Shown piece by piece: positions 1 through 7,826 of a DNA stretch of 64,000 nucleotides. The translations under genes and the position numbers were made by a program. Source of the stretch: Mycobacteroides chelonae (lineage in GTDB: Bacteria > Actinomycetota > Actinomycetes > Mycobacteriales > Mycobacteriaceae); contig JACHLF010000002.1 in NCBI GenBank assembly GCA_014204435.1, positions 310,001 through 374,000 on the forward strand. Direction: 5' to 3'. Within the stretch, counting starts at the first letter, position 1. Each line of letters starts with the position of its first letter. Below the pieces are notes generated by a model. The model saw only the letters and a program-made list of their open reading frames with translations. It did no database searches and had not been told where the DNA came from.

Positions 1-13
1 CACGCAGATCCGG

Positions 14-786
<773 letters not shown>

Positions 787-966
787 ACTGCGGCAGTTTA
801 GGGTGCCGCTGAGACCAGTTAGCGGGCCCGATCGACTGCCGATTTCGTTATCAAAACGTGGGGAACGCGTGATCGAAACAGCAAGCGCGCCCGCTACTTC
901 GGGCGTTCGCACGTCCTTACGATCACATCGTTCATGACGAAGTGGTCATCCCAGAGGAGTCGGTCG

Positions 967-1782
967 ATGAGGGCAGTTCTTCACATGGTTGTGGCAGTGT
1001 CCGTTGTTGGCGCGGCACTGGGCGGTCACGCCGCCGGCGTTGACATCACGGCCGTCAGCGTGCCGCTCGAATGGGACATCAGATCGATTGCGCCCAGACC
1101 GGACAGACAGGTGGGTATCGCGCACCCTGTGGTGGTGACATTCAACGGGCCCGTCATCGATCGTCAGTCGGCCGAGCGCGGCCTGGGGATCACGTCGTCT
1201 CCGGCCATGACGGGTAAATACGAGTGGCTCGACAGCAATGCCGTGCAATGGATTCCAGACCGGTTCTGGCCCGCGCACAGCACGGTGCGGCTGATGGTGG
1301 GCGGTAAGCCCGCGGAGATCTCGACGGGCCCGGCGCTCATCGGCATCGCGAGCATCTCACGGCACACGTTCACCGTGTCCTACGAGGGAGTGTGGCGGAA
1401 GCCGTCGGACGGTGCAGCGGGATTGCCTGCACCACATCATCTTCCCGGTTTGGGTGAAGAAGGCGTCTTCCCTGCCTCGATGGGCCGGCCGGAGTACCCG
1501 ACTCCCTTGGGTACCTACTCGGTACTAGGGAAGGAACGCTCCGTGCTCATGGATTCCAGCAGTGTCGGCATTCCTGTCACGGCTCCGGACGGCTACAAGA
1601 TCGACGTGGAGAACGCCGTCCGCTTCACCAGCCGCGGTCTGTTCGTGCATTCGGCGCCGTGGGCCGTGCCCGCGATGGGGCACGAGAACGTCAGCCACGG
1701 CTGCATCAGCCTGCCTCCGGCGGCCGCGCAGTGGTACTTCGACAACGTCAATGTCGGCGATCCGGTGGTTGTGCAGGAGTAA
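967..1782 (+). CDS. secreted L,D-transpeptidase (YkuD fold) with one Ig-like domain
   Basis: L,D-transpeptidases make 3-3 cross-links in mycobacterial peptidoglycan outside the membrane. The 271-residue product starts with a signal peptide (MRAVLHMVVAVSVVGAALGGHA) without a lipobox. An Ig-like domain follows (residues ~25-125), containing VVVTFNGPV and the WIPDRFWPAHSTVRL segment. The C-terminal YkuD domain carries the catalytic signature SHGCISL, with Cys at about residue 246 and the partner His in LFVHSAPWA. ATG 967 is preferred over an upstream ATG at 934 because AGAGGAG lies 7 nt before it and the signal peptide then begins correctly. One Ig domain and no lipobox resemble the shorter mycobacterial paralogues, but which one is not decidable here. 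Confidence 0.9.
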   Translation: MRAVLHMVVAVSVVGAALGGHAAGVDITAVSVPLEWDIRSIAPRPDRQVGIAHPVVVTFNGPVIDRQSAERGLGITSSPAMTGKYEWLDSNAVQWIPDRFWPAHSTVRLMVGGKPAEISTGPALIGIASISRHTFTVSYEGVWRKPSDGAAGLPAPHHLPGLGEEGVFPASMGRPEYPTPLGTYSVLGKERSVLMDSSSVGIPVTAPDGYKIDVENAVRFTSRGLFVHSAPWAVPAMGHENVSHGCISLPPAAAQWYFDNVNVGDPVVVQE

Positions 1783-1819
1783 TGGCATGCTGCGGACTTG
1801 CTGACATGACTGGATAGCA

Positions 1820-1855
1820 ATGATGCCGAGGCCCTCTCGGGTACCTCGGCATCAT
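1820..1855. terminator. bidirectional hairpin terminator between converging genes
   Basis: A perfect 12-bp inverted repeat, ATGATGCCGAGG and its complement, flanks a 12-nt spacer. It lies between the stop of the transpeptidase gene (1782) and the stop of the opposite-strand gene (1876), the expected place for a shared terminator. No U-tract is evident, as is common in mycobacteria. Confidence 0.75.
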
Positions 1856-1875
1856 CGAAGGGTCTGATGTGGCGA

Positions 1876-2316
1876 TCAGTCCTGGGGGCCGGCCGGAGTC
1901 GGCACACCCGGGGTCGGGCCGCCCGGAACCGTCGACCCGACGGGCGCGCCCTTGCCGCCGACAGGTCCTGCGGCGATGCCACCGTCCAGCGGTGCTGCGG
2001 CCGGGGCAACGGCGGGTGCCGCCGGAACCACCGGGGCCGCAGGAACAATCGGTGCGGCAGGAACGATCGGTGCAGCAGGAACCACGGGCGCTGCCACAGG
2101 CCCCGGAAGAATCGGCACGCCGGCCACAGGTGCTGCTCCGGCCGCGGGCGCACCGACCAGCGCACCCTTACCGGAGCCGCTTGCGCCGTCGTCGATGGCG
2201 TACTGCCCACCGATCGCCGGGGCAGCGGTCGCGCAGGGGCTCAGCGCCACGGCGGCCACGCCAATACCGGCGCCGGCAATTACTTGAATAAACACTCGAT
2301 CAAAGTTGATCGCCAC
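1876..2316 (-). CDS. secreted Pro/Ala-rich repeat protein
   Basis: The 146-residue product has a signal-like hydrophobic stretch (residues ~8-30, VFIQVIAGAGIGVAAVALS, then a Cys and ATAAP), suggesting export and cleavage after ATA. The mature part is almost entirely Pro, Ala, Val and Gly. It contains about five tandem six-residue units of the type IVPAAP/VVPAAP around residues 75-105, encoded by an 18-bp DNA repeat near 2014-2095. There is no recognisable enzymatic domain; such proteins are typically wall-associated or disordered linkers in mycobacteria. Long open frames on the opposite strand here are compositional shadows. Confidence 0.65.
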   Translation of the reverse strand: MAINFDRVFIQVIAGAGIGVAAVALSPCATAAPAIGGQYAIDDGASGSGKGALVGAPAAGAAPVAGVPILPGPVAAPVVPAAPIVPAAPIVPAAPVVPAAPAVAPAAAPLDGGIAAGPVGGKGAPVGSTVPGGPTPGVPTPAGPQD

Positions 2317-2775
2317 GGACCCGACTCCCTAGCTTGTGCGTGTAAATCACGCGGATGAAATTCTCTGGCTGAACTTTATAGCTCCCCAGAAAAAGCGTCC
2401 AGACGAGAAGTGCCGGTTTATGAAACTGATATGGAAAAGGGGCTGCGCCCGTGACTTTGGAGGTTTCGGGCCTCCGTGCGCTTAGTGGATTCTTATTGTT
2501 AACTGCCAGTTCGCGGCTCGATTCGGGCCACTTTTAGTCGCTTCTTTCGGCGAGACATGACCGTGATCAGAACGTATTCATAGCGAGCTTCTCGTCGCGT
2601 AGCAATGTGCTTTACGCGCCACAAAAAGAGGCCTCCGGGCGGCGAATGCCGGGAAGTAAAGTACGGCTAGGTAAAGATATGCAAAATGAACCGCACGAAC
2701 AAATTATACGACGCAATTATGCATTGCCGATTACTCAAATTTGCGCGTCGAATACAACAAGGGCCGGCGTGCGGC
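2317..2775. other. AT-richer intergenic region
   Basis: About 460 bp between the starts/ends of flanking minus-strand genes. Its base composition is visibly lower in GC than its surroundings, especially 2600-2760. A short plus-strand open frame (2607-2831) has no family resemblance and no ribosome-binding site. Nothing else is supported. Confidence 0.5.
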
Positions 2776-3435
2776 TCAGCGTCGGTAGGCGCCTAGATTG
2801 GCGGCCAGTTCGTCAAACAGTGCCTGGTTGAGACCGAACGCCGTCTTGACCTCGTCGACTATCTGCGCGGTCTGCCGCGCGTCCAGTCCCAGCTCGTTGA
2901 GGCGGGCCCGGTACGCGTCCTTGTAAGGCTTTGGCTGCATGGGGAAGTTATAGAACGACAGACCGGCCCCGTCGAGGCCGAACGCCCGATCGATGATGCG
3001 GCCGATCACCTGTCCGCCGGACAGATCGCCCAAGTATCGGACATAGTGATGCGCCAGCAGCGCGCCACTCCAGTCGGCGCCGGATATTCGATCCTGATAG
3101 GTTTGCGCGGCAGGCGAATCTACGTCCCTGGTGGTACCCGGTCCCCAGTGTTCCAGGTCGGCGTCGAGGGCGTCACGCCGCTCCAGGGCTGGGTCGTAGA
3201 CGGCCGCGATCAGCGGATCGTCACGATGCGCATGCACGGCTTCCTCGATGGCGGTGTAGACCACGCGCAAGCGCAACAGATAGTCGACATAGCCCTGAGG
3301 ATTGACCCTCCCGGCGAGTAGTTCGGACACGAACGGCGACTGTTCGGCGGCATCGTGTTCGGTGCGCGAGCCGTCACGCATCGCCCGTGAAAGCGATTCG
3401 GCGGCTTGGGGAACCGGGGGAGGGCTAAGGGTCAT
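2776..3435 (-). CDS. heme oxygenase (biliverdin-producing, HO-1 fold)
   Basis: Heme oxygenase opens the heme ring, releasing iron, CO and a biliverdin-type product. The 219-residue length matches bacterial HmuO-type enzymes. The proximal heme ligand is His27 in SRTEHDAAE, and the distal helix glycine cluster is GDLSGGQVIGR (residues ~139-149). YFY-type C-terminal motifs (SFYNFPMQPKPYKDAYR) also fit the family. It lies downstream of and on the same strand as a TetR gene, with a double palindromic operator (3464-3500) just upstream of its start. This differs from the usual iron (DtxR/IdeR) control. It is a canonical HO family member, not an obvious MhuD-type monooxygenase. Confidence 0.92.
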   Translation of the reverse strand: MTLSPPPVPQAAESLSRAMRDGSRTEHDAAEQSPFVSELLAGRVNPQGYVDYLLRLRVVYTAIEEAVHAHRDDPLIAAVYDPALERRDALDADLEHWGPGTTRDVDSPAAQTYQDRISGADWSGALLAHHYVRYLGDLSGGQVIGRIIDRAFGLDGAGLSFYNFPMQPKPYKDAYRARLNELGLDARQTAQIVDEVKTAFGLNQALFDELAANLGAYRR

Positions 3436-3463
3436 GCGGCGACTTCCTGACCTCGAATTTCAT

Positions 3464-3500
3464 CTGACAACTTGTCCAGATCATGTTGACAAGTTGTCAG
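3464..3500. promoter_or_regulatory. paired palindromic operators upstream of heme oxygenase
   Basis: Two copies of the 11-bp palindrome GACAANTTGTC lie at 3466-3476 and 3488-3498. Their centres are 22 bp apart, two helical turns. Together they form a perfect 13-bp inverted repeat (CTGACAACTTGTC and complement) with an 11-bp spacer. Position 30-65 bp upstream of the heme oxygenase start and adjacency to a TetR gene make this the probable TetR operator. Confidence 0.75.
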
Positions 3501-3532
3501 AAACCTAACATGGCGGCTCGGCGAAGTGGGGC

Positions 3533-4099
3533 CTACGTGGTCGCGCCCAAGGCACCCAGCACGAATCGTTCGATCGCAGCAATCGGCAGGTGCCGTGGCG
3601 CCAGGCAGGCATGGATCAGGGAGACCGTCGCGGCCTGGTCCTCGACGACGAAAATATCGGCGGCCACCCCGTCCGCCAGGATCTCGCGCAACACTTCTTC
3701 GACGGCGACGACGTGCTCGTGGATCGCCACCATGGCGTCTGGAGACAGCGCGCCGTAGAGCTGGGTGCCCAGGCCCATGTGGAACTGCTGGCCAGTCTCA
3801 AACTGGTGCCGGACGTAGATACGCAGCCGTTGGGCCGGATCGTTGCCGACGGCCAACGCGGTGCGCAGACCTTCGAGGTAACGGCTCGTCTCATGTGAGG
3901 CGAACTCGACGATGACGGCTTCCTTATCGGCGAAATGGTGATAGATCGCCGTGCGTCCAATACCGGCAGCCGTGGCCAGCTTGGCCATGGTGATGGCATC
4001 GAAGCTCTGCTCGGCCATCAATTCGGCGAACGCCTCGAAGACCCGGCGGTGCACCTGTTCGCGGTGCTCTTCCACCGAAGAGGCGCTGATCCTGGGCAC
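3533..4099 (-). CDS. TetR family regulator, probably of heme oxygenase
   Basis: The 188-residue protein has the TetR N-terminal helix-turn-helix (SFDAITMAKLATAAGIGRTAIYHHF, residues ~33-57, with FADKEAVIVEFA after it). A variable all-helical ligand domain follows. Start is GTG at 4099. It is transcribed in the same direction as the heme oxygenase, ending 97 bp before that gene. The gap holds two identical palindromes, so it probably represses the downstream gene and perhaps responds to heme or another porphyrin; the ligand is inference only. Confidence 0.85.
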   Translation of the reverse strand: MPRISASSVEEHREQVHRRVFEAFAELMAEQSFDAITMAKLATAAGIGRTAIYHHFADKEAVIVEFASHETSRYLEGLRTALAVGNDPAQRLRIYVRHQFETGQQFHMGLGTQLYGALSPDAMVAIHEHVVAVEEVLREILADGVAADIFVVEDQAATVSLIHACLAPRHLPIAAIERFVLGALGATT

Positions 4100-4146
4100 A
4101 GCGCGACTCTAGCCTGGCGAGCCGATTGCGCTACCGCCGCGCTTAG

Positions 4147-4536
4147 GTGCGCCCCGAAGCCCCACGGCGAGGTCTGCCTGTCACACGGCTGGCCGATGTT
4201 CCGGCCGCTGACTACTACCGGGACTTCGTCGCGGAATTCTCGCTTCGGCAACAGGGCTACTTCGACCGCCCCCCGAAATCGCCGGTGCTTGCGGTCAACG
4301 GCGACCACGACCACTTTGTTCCACTCGCCGACACCACGGTCTTCGCCGGACCCCCAGGCTGTGCAGCTTGGATGGTGCGTGACGGCGCACACTGTGCACC
4401 GGAAGGGCTTTCAACAGTCATGCCGGCGGCGGTGATGTGGTTGATTGCCCGCATGACAGGGCATCCGCTGGACAGGGCGAGGGTGGTGTTGCTGAAGCCG
4501 CTGGCCGCCGCCTCGCTGCGGCAAGACCTTCCGTGA
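4147..4536 (+). pseudogene. C-terminal fragment of an alpha/beta hydrolase
   Basis: The reading frame contains the distal parts of an esterase-type alpha/beta hydrolase: the acid-bearing strand VLAVNGDHDHFVPL and the catalytic His region VRDGAHCAPEGLS. It lacks the upstream half with the GxSxG nucleophile, and no start with a ribosome-binding site is visible. The layout resembles FrsA-like esterases. It lies between two minus-strand TetR genes and is probably the surviving 3-prime half of a deleted gene. Confidence 0.6.
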
Positions 4537-4543
4537 TAGGCCG

Positions 4544-5149
4544 CTAGCCCTCCTGGGCCAGGATGGCCCCGCCGAGCCAACGCCTGAGGAAGCGGCGCAG
4601 CTCGTCCCGGGACCGTGTGGCCTCATTGGGAGAGACGAAGAACGACAACATGATTCGTAGCGCGAACTCCACGAGCCCACGTTTGGCAGCGTCGTCGTAG
4701 CCGTACCGGTCCCAGTCGACGTCGAATCGCCCAAGCATGCGCAGACCGAATGCTTGGGCCTCGTTGGAGGTCATGTCGCTGGTGTGCGAGTGCGCGTACG
4801 GTTCGGACATCATGATGCCCAAATGCGGTGTGCGAGTGACTTCTTCGAGGGTATAGAGCACACCTTCGGTGAGTGCCTCGGCAGGATCGGTGATACCCCG
4901 TACCACCCCTGTCAGCCGGTCCAGGAAGCCGTCGACCGACGCGATGGACGCCGCGTGCATGAGCGCGTCGGCCGTCGGGAAGTACCGATAGACGGTCTGC
5001 CGGATGACGCCGAGTTCGGCCGCGACATCGGCAAGGCTGACCGCCGCACCCGTCTCGCCGATCAACTTCACCGCCGCGCCGACGATCCGCTCGGAAGCTT
5101 CCTCATCGCTGCTGGGCGGTTGTCCTTCCCACCCCCGCCTACGTGCCAT
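4544..5149 (-). CDS. TetR family regulator
   Basis: The 201-residue protein (start ATG 5149, with GGGGAG seven to eight bases upstream) has a clear TetR DNA-binding domain: ASERIVGAAVKLIGETGAAVSLADVAAELGV and IRQTVYRYFPTADALMHA. It is divergent from the metal-dependent hydrolase/membrane protein pair starting at 5273, with an AT-rich 120-bp gap holding inverted repeats. It probably controls that pair. An upstream GTG-type extension to 5185 lacks support. Confidence 0.85.
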   Translation of the reverse strand: MARRRGWEGQPPSSDEEASERIVGAAVKLIGETGAAVSLADVAAELGVIRQTVYRYFPTADALMHAASIASVDGFLDRLTGVVRGITDPAEALTEGVLYTLEEVTRTPHLGIMMSEPYAHSHTSDMTSNEAQAFGLRMLGRFDVDWDRYGYDDAAKRGLVEFALRIMLSFFVSPNEATRSRDELRRFLRRWLGGAILAQEG

Positions 5150-5219
5150 CGCTGAACTCCCCGGTCGCAGGCATCTGTGCAGCATATCGCCGTTGACATC
5201 GGCGGCTTACTCTAGTAAT

Positions 5220-5253
5220 CATACAGATCAACAAATAGTTGTCTTATTGTATG
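5220..5253. promoter_or_regulatory. candidate TetR operator/promoter
   Basis: In the AT-rich divergent gap, CATACA (5220-5225) and TGTATG (5248-5253) form an inverted repeat around a second one, CAAC/GTTG (5229-5232 and 5238-5241). The two centres differ by about 1.5 bp, so the symmetry is imperfect. Location between a TetR gene and its divergent neighbour is the main support. Confidence 0.4.
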
Positions 5254-5272
5254 TTCAAGCGAGGTGCCCTCC

Positions 5273-6208
5273 ATGACGGAACTCATCGTGCGCAAGCTGC
5301 GGTTCGCGTTCGCCGATCATCACGTCCCGTTCCTGTGGAACGAGTCCAACCCGGCGTTTTCGAGCATGGCCAACGCCGTCTCGTTCCTGGCGATCGCATT
5401 CGAGAAGATGATCGGCCAGATGATCCCCGAGGCCATGCCGTTGATCTCCGACCCGGCAATCGCCGAGGAGGCGGAGGCATTCGTCCGGCAGGAGGGCCAG
5501 CACTCCATGGGCCATCGTCAGCACGCCAAGGGACTGATCAAGAGTTATCCGGGACTCAAGGAGACTCTCGACGAGGTGATCGCCGCCTTCGACGATCTGA
5601 CCGCGAACAAGCCCCTGAAGTACCGGCTGGCCTACACTGCCGATCTGGAGGCGACGTTCACGCCGGTTTTTAAGCTGATGCTCGATCACGACGACAGCCT
5701 GTTCGCGCCGGGTGATGACCGTGTCGCGTCGTTGTTCCTGTGGCACTTCGTCGAAGAGGTCGAGCATCGCAGTTCGGCCCTGATCATCTACGACGCGGTG
5801 GCCGACGACCCCTGGTATCGCATGCGGGTGGCGCCATCGATCTTCAGGCATGTCTGGTCGGTGCTGCGCATCGCTTGCGAAGGGTTCAACAAGCATGTCC
5901 CCCTCGAAGACCGGAAGATCGACGCGCTTTCGATGTTCGGCATGCAGGCACGGAAAAAGGCCCTGCTGCAGCGGCTGCCATTCACGGACGCGCCGTACGA
6001 GGGTCCCATCGAGAATGCCTTCCGTCACCTGCCCGTGCGCGAGGTGATGGTGGCGATGTCCGGCGCGCTGCGCAGTCAGATCCCGGGTCACAATCCCGCG
6101 CACGAGAAGCTGCCCGCGCTGGCAGACGAATGGTTCGCTCGGTATGAAGCCGGTTATGAAGTCACACAGTGGTACACCGCCGACCAGCCGGCCCAAGCGG
6201 AAGTCTGA
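5273..6208 (+). CDS. predicted metal-dependent hydrolase (PF10118-type)
   Basis: The 311-residue product belongs to the poorly characterised family annotated as predicted metal-dependent hydrolases. Conserved acid/His pairs are visible: EAFVRQEGQHSMGH (residues ~70-83) and WHFVEEVEHRSS (~159-170), consistent with a diiron or ferritin-like four-helix metal site. ATG 5273 follows GCGAGG at a suitable distance and is preferred to GTG 5264. The gene overlaps the next start by one base (TGATG), so the two are translationally coupled. The substrate is unknown; the divergent TetR gene suggests inducible expression, possibly by a lipophilic compound. Confidence 0.75.
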   Translation: MTELIVRKLRFAFADHHVPFLWNESNPAFSSMANAVSFLAIAFEKMIGQMIPEAMPLISDPAIAEEAEAFVRQEGQHSMGHRQHAKGLIKSYPGLKETLDEVIAAFDDLTANKPLKYRLAYTADLEATFTPVFKLMLDHDDSLFAPGDDRVASLFLWHFVEEVEHRSSALIIYDAVADDPWYRMRVAPSIFRHVWSVLRIACEGFNKHVPLEDRKIDALSMFGMQARKKALLQRLPFTDAPYEGPIENAFRHLPVREVMVAMSGALRSQIPGHNPAHEKLPALADEWFARYEAGYEVTQWYTADQPAQAEV

Positions 6209-7377
6209 TGATGTCTGATCTGTGTGCGCCCACATTCGCCGATCTAGCAGCGCGCCTGGGATTCTCGTGTGACACCGCGGGAGGCCTCGCCGTGTTGCGC
6301 AGCCCGTTCTCGCTGGAGAACTGGACCTTGCCGGTGCTGGAACTCACCGTGATCACCGGGGCGGTGTTGGCCTTGGTGTATGCGGTCGTCCGGCTGCGCC
6401 GGCATAACGATCCCACCAGCATCGTGGTCTGGTTCGGGGCGATTGCCTACCTGCTGATCATCGAACCGCCGCTGTATTTCCCCGGACCGTTCGGGATCAG
6501 TGAGCACGTCGATACGATGTTCGCGCACAACGTATTCACGGTGGAATTCCTCTGGGGTCGGCTACCTTTGTACATCATCGCGATCTACCCGATGATGGCC
6601 ACCGTCGCGTTCGAGATCGTCAGGTCTTTGGGAGTCTTCCGGCGATATGGTGCCCTGGTCGGCGCCACGTGTGTCGGCTTCGTACACCACGTGTTCTACG
6701 AGATCTTCGATCATCTCGGACCGCAATTGCGTTGGTGGGAATGGACTCTGGACAACCCGCTCAACAAGCCGTTCTTCGATTCGGTGCCCATGGGCAGCGT
6801 GGTCGTGTTCGCGGCGCTGTGGCCGATGTCCCTGGCGTTCTGTGCGCAGGTGTTTGTCGGTCGTCATGTGGACGAAGGCAAATCCTTCACCCGCGCCCAG
6901 ATCGTCTGTCGCACGGTTGTCATCGGCGTGCTCGCCTCGATCGGGACTGCGGTGCTGCCGTTGCCCGCCACGGTCGCCGGCGCGATATCGGGTAGCACCA
7001 CCGTGGTGGGCATCGTGTACGCGATGGAACTACTGGTTCTTGTCGCGGTGGCGGCACCCGTGCTGATCACACAATGGCGCCGGACTCGTCGGGACGGCCC
7101 CAACGGTTACACCACGCATCCGGGCATCCTGATCTACGCCGGGATCTATCTGACCGTGATGACGGTACTGTGGGTAACCGCATTGCCCGATTATTTTGAA
7201 GCGAATAACGGCGTTACCGCGCATGGCGATCCGACCGGAAGCCTCTGGTACACCGTGATTTGTCTGGGTGTTGCGGCGGTCGGCACAGTCGCCGCGTGGA
7301 CTGTCGCCTCACCGGGCGGCCGAGACGGCATTGTTCAGAGCGGACACACCATAGCGATCGGCACCGTCGAATCCTAG
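6208..7377 (+). CDS. polytopic membrane protein coupled to metal-dependent hydrolase
   Basis: The 389-residue protein has about eight hydrophobic segments, for example LPVLELTVITGAVLALVYAV, LLIIEPPLYFPGPF, LYIIAIYPMMATVAFEIV and VVIGVLASIGTAVLPL. Several conserved-looking aromatic/His loops (FVHHVFYEIFDHLGPQLRWWEW) could bind a cofactor or substrate. I do not recognise a named family. The start ATG 6208 shares a base with the stop of the preceding gene; ATG 6211 is also possible. The pairing implies a joint membrane-associated function, perhaps modification of a terpenoid or sterol-like compound, but this is conjecture. Confidence 0.7.
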   Translation: MMSDLCAPTFADLAARLGFSCDTAGGLAVLRSPFSLENWTLPVLELTVITGAVLALVYAVVRLRRHNDPTSIVVWFGAIAYLLIIEPPLYFPGPFGISEHVDTMFAHNVFTVEFLWGRLPLYIIAIYPMMATVAFEIVRSLGVFRRYGALVGATCVGFVHHVFYEIFDHLGPQLRWWEWTLDNPLNKPFFDSVPMGSVVVFAALWPMSLAFCAQVFVGRHVDEGKSFTRAQIVCRTVVIGVLASIGTAVLPLPATVAGAISGSTTVVGIVYAMELLVLVAVAAPVLITQWRRTRRDGPNGYTTHPGILIYAGIYLTVMTVLWVTALPDYFEANNGVTAHGDPTGSLWYTVICLGVAAVGTVAAWTVASPGGRDGIVQSGHTIAIGTVES

Positions 7378-7421
7378 AGCCAGTCTGGTCAATTCCGCGA
7401 AGCACATTGTCCAAACTGGCT
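7378..7421. terminator. weak hairpin after membrane protein gene
   Basis: AGCCAGT (7378-7384) and its complement ACTGGCT (7415-7421) bracket a 30-nt loop, with further TGG/CCA pairing inside. Its position, immediately after the stop at 7377, suggests a terminator. The long loop makes this tentative. Confidence 0.35.
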
Positions 7422-7454
7422 ATCGCGTAGCGGTGGACTTCGGCTAGAGACTCG

Positions 7455-7826
7455 GTGGATGCGGATGGCATCGACGCGCCCGAATGCTTGCAGCCGGTCT
7501 GGGCTCAGGCCGTGACACGACCAAAGTTTCGTGGTGCGGTACCTGCATTGCACGAACTGGAGTGGCAGGTGAAGGCGATCTGTCGCGGAATGTCGACGGA
7601 CATCTTTTACCACGCGGAGAGCCAGCGTGGAGCCATCCGCAAGCAGTACGAGGTGCAGGCTAAGCAGATCTGCAACGATTGTCCGGTGCGAAGGCAGTGC
7701 GCCGCCCACGCTATAAGAACTGATGAGCCCCACGGTGTTTGGGGCGCCATGACAACGCGTGAGCGCCGCCTGGCCATGACGCGGTCACGGCGCAAGGCGA
7801 CCGCGGCAGATCAGGTCACATCTTGA
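7455..7826 (+). CDS. WhiB-family iron-sulfur transcription factor
   Basis: WhiB proteins are actinobacterial redox- or NO-sensing regulators that bind a [4Fe-4S] cluster and partner with the primary sigma factor. The four cluster cysteines are Cys43, Cys73, Cys76 and Cys82 in the arrangement C..CNDC.....C. The beta-turn motif GVWGAMT follows at residues 94-100, then a basic tail (RSRRKA) for DNA contact. The 123-residue length and the CRGMSTDIFYH segment recall the WhiB3-like branch, but the subfamily is not assigned. Start GTG 7455. Its 3-prime end overlaps the end of the convergent YhgE/Pip gene by 11 bp. Confidence 0.9.
   Translation: MDADGIDAPECLQPVWAQAVTRPKFRGAVPALHELEWQVKAICRGMSTDIFYHAESQRGAIRKQYEVQAKQICNDCPVRRQCAAHAIRTDEPHGVWGAMTTRERRLAMTRSRRKATAADQVTS

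Noticed and set aside
2014..2095. 18-bp repeat that could be mistaken for a CRISPR array
   Set aside because: Units are contiguous without spacers and encode a six-residue Pro/Ala repeat in frame.
1867..2358. Plus-strand frames rich in Arg/Gly opposite the Pro/Ala-rich gene
   Set aside because: Complement of the repetitive minus-strand gene; only the minus frame has a signal peptide.
2607..2831. Plus-strand 74-codon frame upstream of heme oxygenase end
   Set aside because: No domain, no ribosome-binding site, overlaps the heme oxygenase 3-prime end antisense.
5255..6235. Minus-strand open frame (326 codons) opposite the metal-dependent hydrolase
   Set aside because: Covers the hydrolase gene exactly; arises from high GC codon bias.
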